A DNA stretch of 64,000 nucleotides from Aeromonas rivipollensis (GCF_010974825.1 NZ_JAAILA010000013.1:124001-188000); one strand, 5' to 3'. Positions 1 through 11,463 are shown, counted from the first letter of the stretch. Notes: a model not told the origin generated them from the letters alone. A program made the numbers and translations.

Positions 1-1224
1 AGCTTCCGTATGCTGAACACCCTGTACACCATGGGCCCGTCCCCTGAGCCGAACCTGACCATACTCTGGTCCGAGAAGCTGCCGGTCGGTTTCAAGAAGT
101 ACTGCGCCAAGGTATCCATCGAGACCTCTTCCGTTCAGTACGAGAACGACGATCTGATGCGTCCGGACTTCAACAACGATGACTACGCCATCGCTTGCTG
201 CGTGTCCCCGATGATCGTCGGCAAACAGATGCAGTTCTTCGGTGCCCGTGCCAACCTGGCCAAGACCATGCTGTATGCAATCAACGGCGGCATGGACGAG
301 AAGCTCAAGATCCAGGTCGGCCCGAAAACCGAGATGGTCAAGTCCGAGTACCTCGACTACAACGACGTGATGGACAGGCTGGATCACTTCATGGACTGGC
401 TGGCCAAGCAGTATGTCGCCGCCCTGAACATCATCCACTACATGCACGACAAGTACAGCTACGAAGCCTCCCTGATGGCGCTGCACGACCGTGACGTCTA
501 TCGCACCATGGCTTGCGGCATCGCCGGTCTGTCCGTGGCAGCTGACTCCCTGTCTGCCATCAAGTACGCCAAGGTCAAGCCGGTTCGTGACGAAGATGGC
601 GTTGCCATCGACTTCGAAATCGACGGCGAGTACCCGCAGTTCGGTAACAACGACGCTCGCGTCGATGACATCGCCTGTGACCTGGTCGAGCGCTTCATGA
701 AGAAAATTCAGAAGCTGAACACCTACCGTGGTGCCGTGGCTACCCAGTCCGTGCTGACCATCACCTCCAACGTGGTGTACGGCAAGAAGACAGGTAACAC
801 CCCGGATGGCCGTCGTTCCGGTGCGCCGTTCGGCCCGGGTGCCAACCCGATGCACGGTCGTGATCAGAAGGGTGCCGTTGCGTCCCTGACTTCCGTCGCC
901 AAGCTGCCGTTCGCTTACGCCAAAGATGGTATCTCCTATACCTTCTCCATCGTGCCGAACGCCTTGGGTAAAGACATGGAATCCCAGAAAGCCAACCTGG
1001 CTGGCCTGATGGACGGTTACTTCCATCACGAGACCAACCTGGAAGGCGGTCAGCACCTGAACGTCAACGTGATGAACCGTGAAATGCTGCTGGACGCCAT
1101 GGAAAACCCGGAGAAATATCCGCAGTTGACCATCCGCGTATCCGGTTATGCCGTTCGCTTCAACTCTTTGACCAAAGAGCAGCAGCAAGACGTCATCACC
1201 CGTACCTTCACCGCTTCTCTGTAA
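1..1224 (+). CDS. pflB: Formate acetyltransferase (pyruvate formate-lyase), 3' part
   Basis: Converts pyruvate and CoA to acetyl-CoA and formate in anaerobic mixed-acid fermentation; a cytosolic glycyl-radical enzyme. The frame is open from base 1, so the gene starts upstream of the window; about 407 residues are present against about 760 in the family. Visible signatures are the adjacent catalytic cysteines in [11 protein letters not shown] (bases about 181-213) and the C-terminal glycyl-radical motif RVSGYAVRF about 26 residues before the end, where the Gly is activated by PflA. The C terminus is nearly identical to the E. coli protein. A strong hairpin terminator follows directly. pflA, often the next gene, is not here; a phosphonate locus takes its place. 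Confidence 0.97.
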   Translation, partial: SFRMLNTLYTMGPSPEPNLTILWSEKLPVGFKKYCAKVSIETSSVQYENDDLMRPDFNNDDYAIACCVSPMIVGKQMQFFGARANLAKTMLYAINGGMDEKLKIQVGPKTEMVKSEYLDYNDVMDRLDHFMDWLAKQYVAALNIIHYMHDKYSYEASLMALHDRDVYRTMACGIAGLSVAADSLSAIKYAKVKPVRDEDGVAIDFEIDGEYPQFGNNDARVDDIACDLVERFMKKIQKLNTYRGAVATQSVLTITSNVVYGKKTGNTPDGRRSGAPFGPGANPMHGRDQKGAVASLTSVAKLPFAYAKDGISYTFSIVPNALGKDMESQKANLAGLMDGYFHHETNLEGGQHLNVNVMNREMLLDAMENPEKYPQLTIRVSGYAVRFNSLTKEQQQDVITRTFTASL

Positions 1225-1240
1225 TAGAATCTCGGTGAAC

Positions 1241-1270
1241 AAAAACCGGCGCCCAGGCGCCGGTTTTTTT
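1241..1270 (+). terminator. Rho-independent terminator of pflB
   Basis: An 8-bp perfect GC stem (ccggcgcc / ggcgccgg) around a 2-nt centre, flanked by five A on the left and seven T on the right. It starts about 16 nt after the pflB stop. The A/T flanks could let it also work for the opposing phnX transcript. Confidence 0.9.
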
Positions 1271-1345
1271 ATGTCAGCTCTTCAGGGCTCAGCGGCTTGC
1301 AAGGCCGATGACAACCCAACCCACCCTTCCCTCATACCACCTTGT

Positions 1346-2185
1346 TCAGGGCCGCTCGCCAGCCGCCAGACGGCGGTTGATATCGGCGATGACGGGGGCT
1401 ATGTCGGCCAGGGTGTCGATCACGTAGTGAGCCCCCGCCGCCCGCAACTTGGCCTCGGCCGGTGCGCGCTTGGCGGCGATCTCCACCTCGCTCATGGCAT
1501 CAAATTCTTCCCAGGTTGCGCCGAATTCGTTGCCGGAAACCGACAGCCCCACCGTCCACATGCCGGCGTTCAGCCCCTCGCTGATACCCGGCACGGCGTC
1601 ATCGACCTTGATGCAGCGATGCACTGCACTCACTCCCAGCTCAATCACGTTGGCCAGCGCCATCCAGGGGCCGGGGCGCCCGCCCGCCTTGAGATCGTCG
1701 GTGGCAACCCAGTGATCGGGGCTATAGCCGTACTCGGCTGCCGCCGGCACCAGCGCCTCCATCACCGGGCGGGGGTAACCGGAGCAGGATCCGATCCGCA
1801 TCCCTTGTGCTCGCAGCGCCTCCAGCACCGGCAGCACACCTGGTATGGGGGCGGCGAAGCGGGTCACGGCGGCAATCTGAAGCGGCATGAAGGTGTGATA
1901 GAGGTGGTCCACCTCGGCGTGGCTCATGGGGTGGCCGAAGCGGGCCTGCCAGCGCGCATCCACCGAGGGCAGACGGCCCAGCGCGGCGATATGATCCCAC
2001 TTGCCCAGCCCCATGGGCTGGCGCGCTTCATCCAGGGTCACCGGGAAGTCATAGGCGCGGGCGAAGGCCTCGACGAAAATGGAGGTGGGAGCGAAGGAGC
2101 CGAAATCGACGACGGTGCCGGCCCAGTCGAGGATCAGTGCCTCCACGTCGGTGGTCGGGTCTGCGGCAATCTGCAAGTCAGTCAT
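1346..2185 (-). CDS. phnX: Phosphonoacetaldehyde hydrolase (phosphonatase)
   Basis: HAD-superfamily enzyme that splits phosphonoacetaldehyde into acetaldehyde and phosphate, the last step of 2-aminoethylphosphonate (AEP) breakdown. The chosen ATG gives 279 residues, near the family length of about 270. The nucleophile motif DWAGTVVD starts at Asp20; the D-x-A form with Ala22, rather than D-x-D, is typical of phosphonatases. MGLGKWDH carries the probable Schiff-base Lys62. The longer open frame upstream (to 2302) lies inside the preceding gene and is not used. The start overlaps the end of the PbfA-type gene by 8 nt, so the two are probably translationally coupled in a phnW-pbfA-phnX operon. 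Confidence 0.95.
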   Translation of the reverse strand: MTDLQIAADPTTDVEALILDWAGTVVDFGSFAPTSIFVEAFARAYDFPVTLDEARQPMGLGKWDHIAALGRLPSVDARWQARFGHPMSHAEVDHLYHTFMPLQIAAVTRFAAPIPGVLPVLEALRAQGMRIGSCSGYPRPVMEALVPAAAEYGYSPDHWVATDDLKAGGRPGPWMALANVIELGVSAVHRCIKVDDAVPGISEGLNAGMWTVGLSVSGNEFGATWEEFDAMSEVEIAAKRAPAEAKLRAAGAHYVIDTLADIAPVIADINRRLAAGERP

Positions 2186-3575
2186 GGTGATGTTCCTGTT
2201 TCGGTGAAAGCGCGATCTCGCCAAGGGCGCGATCGAGAATGTTGATGGCGCGCACCAGATCGGCGCGAGCGATATTGAGCGGAGGCGAGAGCTGAATGAC
2301 ATTGCCCTGGGAGACCTTGAAGCTGAGCCCGAGTTCCAGACAGCGGTAGAGCAGCCGCTCGGCGGCCTGGCTATTGCGCGTTCGACTCTGGTGATCGACC
2401 ACCAGATCCAGCGCCCACAAGAGGCCGATACCGCGCACCTGACCGATCAGCGGGTGGCGCTCGGCAAGCGCCGCGAGCTCTGCCGCCATAAAGCGGCCAT
2501 CCTCCTGCACCTTGGCCAGCAGCCCCTCTTCACGGATGGTGGCTATGGTGGCGAGGGCCGCCGCGCAGCCGATGGGGCTCTTCTCGTGGGTGTAGTGACC
2601 CAGCGAAATAGTCGCAGCCTGATTGAAACGATCCCGGGTGATAAGCGCGGCAAAGGGCACCACCCCGCCCCCCAACCCCTTGCCGAGACAGATGATGTCG
2701 GGTTCTATGCCGAACTCTTCGAAGCTGAACCAGTGGCCGGTACGGCCAAGGGCATTGGGGATCTCGTCTACGATCAGCAGCACCTTGTGGCGATCGCAGA
2801 TCTCCCGCACCCGCTGCCAGTAGGCCTTTGATGGCACCTGCACGTCGGTGTTGCGAATAGGCTCGGCGATAAAGGCACCTATCCCCCCCTCCTTCTCGAT
2901 GACGTACTCCAGATAATCGGCGTAGTGCAGGTCGTCCCCCTCCCCGCGATACCAGACGCCGCGATAACGGGTGGGCGGCGGGATGCGCTCCACCCCGGCC
3001 ATCAAGGGGCCCATGCCGGCGCGAAAACAGGCCTCGCCACCGACCGAGATGGCATCGAGGGAGGCGCCGTGAAAGGCATCCCACAGGGACACCACCTTGC
3101 TGTTGCCTGTGATAAAGCGGGCGAGCTTGAGCGCAATTCCCACCACCTCGCTGCCGCCGGGAGCGAACAACACCCGGTTGAGATCCCTGGGAGCCAGCTC
3201 GGCCAGGGTGCGGGCGCAGTCGATGGCGACCTGATGGGTGTAGCGGCGGGGCGCGAACGGCAGATCGGCAAGCTGCTGCTGCACCGCGGCCACGACGTTG
3301 GGGTGACCGTGGCCCAGTTGATGAACGCTGTTGCCGTGAAAATCGAGGTAACGCGCGCCCGATACGCTGGTCAGCCAACTCCCCTGCGCCCCCTCAAGCA
3401 GATCGAGGCAGGGGCTGGAGAGGGCCTGATGAAGGAAGTAGCGGCTATCTTCCGCCAATCCCGCCTGCACCGCCTCGCTCTGGTCTGCCCACCAGCGCAC
3501 GCGTCCCTCCCCCAGATTGATGTCCCCTTCGCTGTCGGCCCGGCCACTGCCGTGAAGAGCATCGCGCATCATCAT
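2178..3575 (-). CDS. pbfA: PbfA-type PLP enzyme, probable (R)-1-hydroxy-2-aminoethylphosphonate ammonia-lyase
   Basis: Class-III aminotransferase fold of 465 residues with the PLP lysine in [13 protein letters not shown] and the upstream [12 protein letters not shown] block. It sits between phnW and phnX. A class-III homologue at this place in phnWX clusters has been described as PbfA, a lyase that turns (R)-1-hydroxy-AEP into phosphonoacetaldehyde and ammonia, widening the substrates PhnX can use. That function is inferred here from family and position. The first ATG (3573-3575) overlaps the phnW stop as TGATG; three ATG codons follow one another, and the ggggagg Shine-Dalgarno fits the first or second. 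An ordinary transaminase remains possible. Confidence 0.75.
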   Translation of the reverse strand: MMMRDALHGSGRADSEGDINLGEGRVRWWADQSEAVQAGLAEDSRYFLHQALSSPCLDLLEGAQGSWLTSVSGARYLDFHGNSVHQLGHGHPNVVAAVQQQLADLPFAPRRYTHQVAIDCARTLAELAPRDLNRVLFAPGGSEVVGIALKLARFITGNSKVVSLWDAFHGASLDAISVGGEACFRAGMGPLMAGVERIPPPTRYRGVWYRGEGDDLHYADYLEYVIEKEGGIGAFIAEPIRNTDVQVPSKAYWQRVREICDRHKVLLIVDEIPNALGRTGHWFSFEEFGIEPDIICLGKGLGGGVVPFAALITRDRFNQAATISLGHYTHEKSPIGCAAALATIATIREEGLLAKVQEDGRFMAAELAALAERHPLIGQVRGIGLLWALDLVVDHQSRTRNSQAAERLLYRCLELGLSFKVSQGNVIQLSPPLNIARADLVRAINILDRALGEIALSPKQEHHHD

Positions 3576-4714
3576 CACGCCTCCCCTTGCCAGTAGCAGG
3601 CACTGGCCATGGCGGCGAGCAGGGCTCGCACCCGCGCCGGGGTCACGTCGCCGATATTGCCGATACGGAAGCAATCGGCCTGGGAGACCTTGCCCGGGTA
3701 GATGACAAAGCCCTGCCCCTTGAGCCGCTGGTAGAAGTCGGCGAAGCGGTAGTCAGGGTGAGCCGGGGAGTAGAAGGCGGTGATGATGGGGGATTGCCAC
3801 TGCTCGGACAGCAGCGGCGCAAAGCCGAGTTCGGCCATACCCGCCACCAGAATGCGCTGGTTCTCGCTGTAGCGCTGATAACGGGCGGCAATGCCCCCCT
3901 CTTCATCCAGCTCGCGCAGGGCCTGGGCAAAGGCCAGCACCGTATGGGTGGGTGAGGTAAAGCGCCACTTGCCCCCCTGCTTCTCCATGGTCTGCCACTG
4001 GGCGTGCAGGTCGAGGGAGACCGAGCGGGCGCGACCGGCGCAGGCCGTGAGCGCGGCGCGACGGGCGATGACGAAGCCAAAGCCCGGCACCCCCTGAATG
4101 CACTTGTTGGCGGAGCTGATCAGAAACTCTATGCCAAGGCGCCCCATGTCGATGGGGATGCCGCCAAAGCTGCTCATGGCATCGACGATGAGGCGAATGC
4201 CGCGGCGCTGGCAGAGCTCAGCCACCTCTTCAAGGGGGTTGAGCATGCCGGTGGTGGTCTCGCAGTGCACCATGGCCAAGTGGGTTATTTCGGGGTGGCG
4301 CGCCAGCATGGCGTCGATGGCGGCAGGCTCGGGGCGGGTCGTCTCGCCGCAGTCGAGCTCATGGTGGCGCAGGCCGAGGCAGCGGGCCATCTCCCCCATG
4401 CGAGCGCCGTAGGCGCCGTTGTTGATGATGAGCAGACACTCCTCGGCGCCGATGGCCGACCCCAGCACGCTCTCCACCACATAGCTGCCGCTCCCCTGCA
4501 GCAGCACGGCGCTGTAGTTGCTTTCATATTCCGGGCCAGTGGCCAGCCGCACCAGCTCGCGGCGGATGGGCTCCACCACGCCGAGGTTGTAGTCCGCATC
4601 CCAGGTGCAGCTGTCTTGCAGCATGGCGGCGCGCACAGTGGCGGTGGTCGAGAGGGGGCCCGGGGTCAGCAGCAGGTAATCGACGGCGGCGGGGGCCGCA
4701 GGAATATGGGTCAT
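3575..4714 (-). CDS. phnW: 2-aminoethylphosphonate--pyruvate transaminase
   Basis: PLP-dependent class-V transaminase that moves the amino group of AEP to pyruvate, giving phosphonoacetaldehyde and alanine. It has 379 residues, close to the family norm of about 365. Signatures are the N-terminal [11 protein letters not shown] and the Schiff-base lysine region [16 protein letters not shown]. It is the first gene of the minus-strand operon phnW-pbfA-phnX and has an aaggag ribosome site. A TGGTATATACCA palindrome lies just upstream of that site, so repressor binding would block the promoter or start region. Confidence 0.96.
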   Translation of the reverse strand: MTHIPAAPAAVDYLLLTPGPLSTTATVRAAMLQDSCTWDADYNLGVVEPIRRELVRLATGPEYESNYSAVLLQGSGSYVVESVLGSAIGAEECLLIINNGAYGARMGEMARCLGLRHHELDCGETTRPEPAAIDAMLARHPEITHLAMVHCETTTGMLNPLEEVAELCQRRGIRLIVDAMSSFGGIPIDMGRLGIEFLISSANKCIQGVPGFGFVIARRAALTACAGRARSVSLDLHAQWQTMEKQGGKWRFTSPTHTVLAFAQALRELDEEGGIAARYQRYSENQRILVAGMAELGFAPLLSEQWQSPIITAFYSPAHPDYRFADFYQRLKGQGFVIYPGKVSQADCFRIGNIGDVTPARVRALLAAMASACYWQGEA

Positions 4715-4728
4715 GACTTCGCTCCTTT

Positions 4729-4740
4729 TGGTATATACCA
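4729..4740. promoter_or_regulatory. Putative PhnR operator upstream of phnW
   Basis: Perfect 12-bp palindrome TGGTATATACCA. On the minus strand it lies directly before the phnW Shine-Dalgarno, about 15 nt from the ATG. The same sequence recurs exactly before phnT and with one change before phnR and phnS, which supports it as the binding site of the GntR-family regulator encoded next door. Confidence 0.75.
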
Positions 4741-4864
4741 GAATGAGCGCATTGTGGGTAACTGCCCCGCCAAGGTCAAAGGGGTGGGGCCACGTGCAAC
4801 AAAAAATTCATTTTCGGCGCCGGGATCGCGATAATCTAGGAAGCCTGAACAACAGGGGTAACAC

Positions 4865-4876
4865 TGGTATCTACCA
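4865..4876. promoter_or_regulatory. Putative PhnR operator upstream of phnR
   Basis: TGGTATCTACCA, one base away from the perfect palindrome at 4729-4740. It lies 67 nt before the phnR start, with the AT-rich gcattatatc just after it as a possible -10 region. It suggests autoregulation of phnR. Confidence 0.65.
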
Positions 4877-4943
4877 ATGCATTATATCGCCTCCATCTAG
4901 CGACCGGACCTGCGCCCCAACCATTGCCCAGCCAAGGATTTTC

Positions 4944-5651
4944 ATGAGCAAACCCCAATACCTGCAGATCAAGGATGCCCTCGCCAACCAGATCCTGGCG
5001 GGGGGCCTGGCCCCCAACGACAAGCTCCCCTCCGAGCGGCTACTGGGGGAACTCTACGGCACCACCCGGGTCACCATCCGCGAGGCGCTGGTGCAGCTGG
5101 AGGCCAATGGCCTCATCTATCGGGAGGATCGCCGGGGCTGGTTCGTCACCCCGCCGCGCTTTCGCCTCAACCCCAGACGCACCTCCAACTTTCACCAGAT
5201 AGTGCGCGAACAAGGGGGCGAGCCGCGCACCGAGCTGCTGGAAAAAAGCCGCCAGGCGGTGCCCCCGGCACTAATGGCGCAGTTGCAGCTCAAACCGTTC
5301 GACAGCCTGTTTCTGCTCAAGCGGCTGCGCTATGCCAACGGGCGCGCCATCTGCTATTGCGAAAACCACTGCCTGCCAGAGCGGGTGCCCGGTCTGCTGG
5401 AGCTGGATCTTGCCGGCAGCCTGACCGAGATCTACCAGGCCCATTACGATCTTCACTACGCCCGCATGCAGGTGCGCTTCTTCCCCACCGCCCTGCCGGA
5501 CGAGGTGGCCAAGGCGCTGGGGGCCACCGCCGGGCTACCCGCCCTGCGCCTGGAGCGACTCAACTTCGATCAGCACGGCCGGGTGCTCGACTTCGATCTG
5601 GAGTACTGGCGCCACGACAGTCTGGAGATAGAGGTGGATACCCAGAATTAG
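4944..5651 (+). CDS. phnR: GntR-family regulator of phosphonate utilisation (PhnR-like)
   Basis: Cytosolic transcription factor of 235 residues with an N-terminal winged helix-turn-helix (about 1-75: [22 protein letters not shown]) and a C-terminal UTRA effector domain (about 85-230). It probably senses AEP or a related aminophosphonate and controls the surrounding genes. The start was set at the ATG after an aaggat Shine-Dalgarno; the longer open frame from 4713 would run through the promoter region and has no ribosome site. It is divergent from phnW and precedes the transporter genes. Four matching palindromes in the locus are its likely operators. Confidence 0.88.
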   Translation: MSKPQYLQIKDALANQILAGGLAPNDKLPSERLLGELYGTTRVTIREALVQLEANGLIYREDRRGWFVTPPRFRLNPRRTSNFHQIVREQGGEPRTELLEKSRQAVPPALMAQLQLKPFDSLFLLKRLRYANGRAICYCENHCLPERVPGLLELDLAGSLTEIYQAHYDLHYARMQVRFFPTALPDEVAKALGATAGLPALRLERLNFDQHGRVLDFDLEYWRHDSLEIEVDTQN

Positions 5652-5750
5652 GAACAGACAAGTTAAGTGCGGCAAATCGAGTGCGGCAAAACGTCACTGA
5701 GCCGTCACCGTACCGTCATAAAGTTCCCCTAGCCTCTGCTTCGACCAATC

Positions 5751-5762
5751 TGGTTTATACCA
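5751..5762. promoter_or_regulatory. Putative PhnR operator upstream of phnS
   Basis: TGGTTTATACCA, one base from the TGGTATATACCA palindrome, 24 nt before the phnS start codon. Confidence 0.65.
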
Positions 5763-5785
5763 AGCCAACCAAAATGGAGAAGAGG

Positions 5786-6805
<1,020 letters not shown>

Positions 6806-6861
6806 CAGTGACAGGAGCGGTTTGTGCACCCCAGACAAACCGCTGCCAATCAACCCCTTGC

Positions 6862-6894
6862 CGAAGGCCAACAGGTGTTGGCCTTCGTTTTTTT
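6862..6894 (+). terminator. Rho-independent terminator after phnS
   Basis: 11-bp perfect stem (cgaaggccaac / gttggccttcg), 4-nt loop, then a run of seven T. It separates phnS from phnTU. Confidence 0.9.
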
Positions 6895-7025
6895 GTTTCA
6901 CCCCCAATTGGCGACGCCTCGCCCATCTGCATAGGGCCAAGCCACCTGCCGAATGCCCGCCGTCATCTGACTGTCATCGAGCTGTCATCCCGCGATCACC
7001 TGACCGTCACACTTCACTAGCAAAC

Positions 7026-7037
7026 TGGTATATACCA
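7026..7037. promoter_or_regulatory. Putative PhnR operator upstream of phnT
   Basis: Perfect TGGTATATACCA, identical to the site before phnW, 20 nt before the phnT ATG. Confidence 0.7.
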
Positions 7038-7057
7038 AATCAGTAGCGAGTCGAATC

Positions 7058-8152
7058 ATGACCCAGCCCTATCTGGACATTCAACACCTCAACAAGCAGT
7101 TCGGTGCCTTCCAGGCCCTCAAGGGGATCTCTCTGAGCATCCATCCGGGGGAGTTCATCTGCTTTCTCGGCCCCTCCGGCTGCGGCAAGACCACCTTGCT
7201 CAGAGCCATCGCCGGTCTGGATCTGCCGGACAGCGGCGAGATCTGGCAAGGGGGGCGCAATATCTCCCGCCTGCCGCCCCAGGAGCGCGACTTTGGCATA
7301 GTGTTTCAGTCCTATGCCCTCTTCCCCAACCTGACGGTGGCCCAGAACATCGCCTTCGGCCTTGAGAATCAGGGATTGGCGCGCGATGCCATCAAGGAGC
7401 GGGTCGATCACTGGCTGGGTCTGGTGGATCTCGGTGCCCAGTCCCACAAGTACCCGAGCCAGATCTCCGGCGGCCAGCAGCAACGGGTGGCGCTGGCCCG
7501 GGCGCTCGCCCTCTCCCCCGGCCTGCTGCTGCTGGACGAACCGCTCAGCGCCCTGGATGCCCTGGTGCGCACCCACCTTCGCAGCGAGATCCGCGCCCTG
7601 CAGCAGCGCCTTGGCATCACCACCATCATGGTGACCCACGATCAGGAAGAGGCGCTGACCATGGCGGACCGCATAGTAGTGATGGAAGGCGGCCGCATAG
7701 TGCAGGTGGGCACACCGCAAGAGATCTACCACCAGCCTGCGAGCCGCTTCGTGGCAAGCTTCGTCGGCACCATGAACTTCCTCGAGACCCTGGTGCTCGG
7801 CCCCACTCAGGTGCGCCTCAACGAACAACCCTTGACGCTCGCCAACCGGGCGGCGGCTGGCAGCAAATTGCAGGTGGCGATCCGCCCCGAGGCGATCACC
7901 CTGGGCGCCCCCCATGAGCATTATCCTGGTCAACATGGCGTAGAAGCGCAGATCGATCAGGTGGAGTTTCTCGGTGCCGCCCAGCGCCTTATCTGCACCG
8001 CCGACACCTATCTGGGCCCACAGCAAATTCTGGTGGAGCGCCCGACCCAGGAGCTGCCCCACCACGAACAGGGTGGCTGGCGCAGTGGCATGCGCTGCTC
8101 CCTGCACTGGCCCGCCGGGGCCATGCAGCTGTTTGAAGGGGAGCGCCCATGA
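7058..8152 (+). CDS. phnT: 2-aminoethylphosphonate ABC transporter, ATP-binding protein
   Basis: ATPase subunit of the AEP importer, on the cytosolic face of the membrane; 364 residues. Walker A is GPSGCGKTT (about residues 38-46), the Q-loop FQSYALFPN, the ABC signature ISGGQQQRVALARAL, Walker B LLLLDEPLSALD and the switch histidine MVTHDQEEA. The C-terminal 120 residues form a TOBE-type regulatory domain. It has its own operator and promoter region after the phnS terminator. The stop overlaps the phnU start by 4 nt (ATGA). Confidence 0.92.
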   Translation: MTQPYLDIQHLNKQFGAFQALKGISLSIHPGEFICFLGPSGCGKTTLLRAIAGLDLPDSGEIWQGGRNISRLPPQERDFGIVFQSYALFPNLTVAQNIAFGLENQGLARDAIKERVDHWLGLVDLGAQSHKYPSQISGGQQQRVALARALALSPGLLLLDEPLSALDALVRTHLRSEIRALQQRLGITTIMVTHDQEEALTMADRIVVMEGGRIVQVGTPQEIYHQPASRFVASFVGTMNFLETLVLGPTQVRLNEQPLTLANRAAAGSKLQVAIRPEAITLGAPHEHYPGQHGVEAQIDQVEFLGAAQRLICTADTYLGPQQILVERPTQELPHHEQGGWRSGMRCSLHWPAGAMQLFEGERP

Positions 8153-9915
8153 GCCCTCATCTCTCCACTCCGGCACTGGCAACCCCAGCACAGGCAACAT
8201 CAGAACAGGTAACCCAAGAGCCCCAGCCTCGCTACCCCTTGTGGCAGCGGCTCTGCTCCGGCTGGAGCCGGGATCAGCTGCTGCAACTCCTGCTGCTTCT
8301 GCTAGGCATCGCCCTGCTCACCGGCGGCCTCTTGCTACCGCTGCTCACCATGCTGCAAAAGAGCCTGCAGGATGAAAACGGCCTCTGGGTGGGGCTTACC
8401 AACTTCAGCGCCTACTTCGACTCCCCCCATCTGGGTCAAACCCTCGGCAACACCCTCTGGCTCGGGGTGCTCATCACCGCCCTGGTGGTGACCATCGCCT
8501 TTGGCTACGCCTATGCCCTCACCCGCACCTGCATGCCGGGCAAGAGCCTGTTTCGCCTCGTTGGCCTTATTCCACTCTTGATGCCCTCCCTGCTGCCCGC
8601 CATCAGCCTGGTCTACTGGTTTGGCAATCAGGGAGTTGCCAAGGGGCTGCTTGGGGGCGAGAGCATCTACGGCCCCATCGGCATCGTCATCGGTCTGGGC
8701 TTCTGGTGCTTTCCCCACGCCCTGATGATCCTCATCACGGCGCTCGGTCAGAGCGATGCCCGTCTCTATGAGGCGGCCCGGGTGCTGGGCAGCAGCGGCT
8801 GGCGCACCTTTGTCACCGTCACCCTGCCCACCGCCCGTTATGGTCTGCTCAGCGCCGCCATCGCCGTCTTTACCCTCACCATCTGCGACTTCGGGGTGGC
8901 CAAGGTGATTGGCGGCCAGTACAGCGTGCTGGCCACCGATATCTACCGGCAGGTGATCGGGATGCAGAACTTCTCCCTCGGGGCGGTTGCCAGCGTCACC
9001 CTGCTGCTGCCGGCGCTGCTCAGCTTTGCGCTGGAGCACAGGGTACGTAGCAAGATGCAGGAGCAGAGCAGCACCAAGGCGGTGCCCTATCAGCCCAAAC
9101 CCCATCGGCTGCGGGATCTGCTGGCGCTCGGCTGGTGCACTCTCTGGGCCCTGCTGTTTCTGGCGCTGGTGGGCATGGCGGTCTACGGCTCCCTGGTGCA
9201 GTTCTGGCCCTACAACCTTGGGCTGACGCTGGATCACTACGCCTTTGACAGCAACAGCGTCTACGGCTGGCAGCCCTTTACCAACACCCTGCAGCTGGGT
9301 CTCTATACCGCCCTTGTGGGCACAGTACTGGTCATGGTGCTGGCCTGGGCACAGGAGAAGGGGCGCCACTTCGCGCCCCTGCGCCAGCTGCTGCATCTGC
9401 TCGCCATGCTGTCGCTGGCGGTGCCCGGCATGGTGCTGGGGCTGGGTTACATCTTCTTCTTCAACGGCAATCCGCTGTTTGGCAGCCTCCATGGCACCCT
9501 GCCGCTGATGGTGCTCTCCTGCGTCATCCACTACTACACAGTGGGCCATATGACGGCCCTGACCAGCCTCAAACAGTTGCCCAGGGAGCTGGAGCTGGTG
9601 GCCATCTCATTGCGCATTCCGCTCTGGAAGGCGTTCTGGCGCGTCACCCTGCCCGCCTCCCTGCCTGCGCTGCTGGAGATTTTCATCTATCTGTTCGTCA
9701 ATGCCATGACCACCACCTCGGCGGTGATCTTCCTCTATTCGAGTGACAGCGTGCTCGCCTCCATCGCCGTGCTGAATATGGAGGATTCCGGTGATACCGC
9801 CGCAGCCGCCGCCATGGCCACCCTGATCCTGCTGGCCGCCGCCACCGTCAAGCTGCTCCAGCTCTTTTTGAGCCGCGCCCTGCTGGATCGCACCCAGCGC
9901 TGGCGCCATCAATAA
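8149..9915 (+). CDS. phnU: 2-aminoethylphosphonate ABC transporter, fused double permease
   Basis: Inner-membrane permease of 588 residues made of two BPD_transp_1 halves in one chain (about 40-300 and 325-585), each with about six transmembrane segments. Each half has an EAA-type loop that contacts the ATPase: EAARVLGSSGWRTFVTVTLP in the first and ISLRIPLWKAFWRVTLP in the second. Many AEP systems use separate PhnU and PhnV; the fused form is known as a separate transporter type. It overlaps phnT by 4 nt and is followed 18 nt later by the FAD oxidoreductase gene. Confidence 0.9.
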   Translation: MSPHLSTPALATPAQATSEQVTQEPQPRYPLWQRLCSGWSRDQLLQLLLLLLGIALLTGGLLLPLLTMLQKSLQDENGLWVGLTNFSAYFDSPHLGQTLGNTLWLGVLITALVVTIAFGYAYALTRTCMPGKSLFRLVGLIPLLMPSLLPAISLVYWFGNQGVAKGLLGGESIYGPIGIVIGLGFWCFPHALMILITALGQSDARLYEAARVLGSSGWRTFVTVTLPTARYGLLSAAIAVFTLTICDFGVAKVIGGQYSVLATDIYRQVIGMQNFSLGAVASVTLLLPALLSFALEHRVRSKMQEQSSTKAVPYQPKPHRLRDLLALGWCTLWALLFLALVGMAVYGSLVQFWPYNLGLTLDHYAFDSNSVYGWQPFTNTLQLGLYTALVGTVLVMVLAWAQEKGRHFAPLRQLLHLLAMLSLAVPGMVLGLGYIFFFNGNPLFGSLHGTLPLMVLSCVIHYYTVGHMTALTSLKQLPRELELVAISLRIPLWKAFWRVTLPASLPALLEIFIYLFVNAMTTTSAVIFLYSSDSVLASIAVLNMEDSGDTAAAAAMATLILLAAATVKLLQLFLSRALLDRTQRWRHQ

Positions 9916-9933
9916 CCTATCCAAGGAGTCATC

Positions 9934-11340
9934 ATGTCCACTCGCCCCTTTTGGCTGGCCGAAGCGCTCGCCGCCGAACAACCCGCGCCCCCCACGCCCC
10001 TTGTCGGCAACCACGAGGTGGATGTCTGCATCGTCGGCGGCGGCTTTACCGGACTCTGGAGCGCCATCACCCTTAAGACCGCCGAGCCTCACTTGCGGAT
10101 CCTGGTGCTGGAAAAAGATCTGTGCGGCAGCGGGGCCTCCGGGCGCAACGGCGGCTGCCTGCTCACCTGGTCGGCCAAATACCTGACCCTGAAGCGCCTG
10201 TTTGGGGAGCAACAGGCCGCCTGGCTGGTGCGAAGCTCCGAGCAGGCGGTGCACGAGATAGCCCGCTTCTGCGCGGCGCATCAGATAGAGGCGGAACTGA
10301 GGGTCGAGGGCACCTGCTACACCGCCACCAGCGAGGCCCAGCGCGGCCTGATGGATCCGGTATTGAGGGAACTAAAGCGAGCCGATCTTAACCAGTGGCA
10401 GACGATTGAGGAGGATAAACTGGCGAGCCAGAGCGGCTCCCACGTTCATCTGGAGGGGCTCTACAGCCCCCACGCGGGCTCGGTGCAACCGGCGCTGCTG
10501 GTGCGCGGCCTGCTGCGGGTGGCACGGGAACTGGGCATCGAGGTCTATGAGCACTCCCCCATGCAGCGCCTTGAGGCGGGCCAGCCTGCACGGGTGCAAA
10601 CGCCAGAGGCCATCGTGCGCGCTCGCAAGGTGGTGCTGGCCCTCAACAGCGCCATGACGGCGCACTTTCTCGAGTTTCGCCGCAGCATAGTGCTGGTCTC
10701 CTCCGACATGGTGATCACCGACCCGGCGCCGAAGGCGCTTGCCGCCCAGCAGCTTGAGCACGGTCGCTCCGTGGTGGATGGTCGCACCTTCGTGCACTAC
10801 TACAGATCCACCCCGCAAGGGCGGCTGATGTTGGGCAAGGGGGGCAACACCTTCGCCTTTGCCAACCGCCATCTGGCCGAGTTTGATGCCCCGAGCCGCT
10901 ATCTTGCGCCCCTCACCCGCACCCTGCGCCGCTTCTTTCCGGCACTTGAAGATGTACCCGTCGCCGCCAGTTGGTGCGGCGCCTCCGATCGCTCGGTGGA
11001 TGGCCTCCCCTTCTTCGGCCACTGGCGAGCGCAGCCCAACGTCGTCTATGGCCTCGGCTATTCAGGCAACGGAGTGGCCCAGAGCTGGATGGGCGGTCAA
11101 ATACTGGCGGCCCTGGTGAGAGATGAGGTGCGGGAAGCGGACAAGGTGTGGCGCGAATGCGCCCTGGTGAGCGGCCCGCGCGGCTATTTCCCGCCGGAGC
11201 CCTTGCGTTGGCTGGGGGCCATGGTGGTGCGCAACGCCATCCGGCGCAAGGAGCGAGCGGAAGATGAAAACCGCCCTGTGCCCTGGTATGACAAACAGCT
11301 GGCCCGGCTGGCGGATGCGGCGGGCAAGGCCGACAAATAG
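9934..11340 (+). CDS. FAD-dependent aminophosphonate oxidoreductase (DAO family)
   Basis: 468-residue D-amino-acid-oxidase-fold flavoprotein. The dinucleotide-binding motif VCIVGGGFTGLWSA begins near residue 30, followed by LEKDLCGSGASGRNGG; near the C terminus, VVYGLGYSGNGVAQSW completes the FAD site. Members of this family recur in AEP clusters and are annotated as putative aminophosphonate oxidoreductases; reported relatives oxidise N-substituted AEP to phosphonoacetaldehyde. The substrate here is inferred from position only. It is the last gene of the phnT-phnU operon, with an aaggag ribosome site. Together with PbfA it suggests the locus handles modified aminophosphonates as well as AEP. 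Confidence 0.8.
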   Translation: MSTRPFWLAEALAAEQPAPPTPLVGNHEVDVCIVGGGFTGLWSAITLKTAEPHLRILVLEKDLCGSGASGRNGGCLLTWSAKYLTLKRLFGEQQAAWLVRSSEQAVHEIARFCAAHQIEAELRVEGTCYTATSEAQRGLMDPVLRELKRADLNQWQTIEEDKLASQSGSHVHLEGLYSPHAGSVQPALLVRGLLRVARELGIEVYEHSPMQRLEAGQPARVQTPEAIVRARKVVLALNSAMTAHFLEFRRSIVLVSSDMVITDPAPKALAAQQLEHGRSVVDGRTFVHYYRSTPQGRLMLGKGGNTFAFANRHLAEFDAPSRYLAPLTRTLRRFFPALEDVPVAASWCGASDRSVDGLPFFGHWRAQPNVVYGLGYSGNGVAQSWMGGQILAALVRDEVREADKVWRECALVSGPRGYFPPEPLRWLGAMVVRNAIRRKERAEDENRPVPWYDKQLARLADAAGKADK

Positions 11341-11463
11341 AGGCCGCACGGCACGCCAACATGCAGAAGGGGCAGGAGAGTATGACTCCCCTGCCCCTTC
11401 GGTTACCCGCGCGGCACGTTCTGACCGCCGGGTTTCACTGGCTCAGATTAAACTCGCCAGTAT

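Noticed and set aside
2178..3674. Long N-terminal extension of the PbfA-type protein
   Set aside because: The extra 33 codons lie inside phnW and read like an out-of-frame translation; the TGATG overlap with a Shine-Dalgarno sets the start at 3575.
11366..11400. Hairpin after the FAD oxidoreductase gene as a terminator
   Set aside because: A 10-bp stem gaaggggcag / ctgccccttc is real, but no T run follows in either direction, so a terminator call is not well supported.
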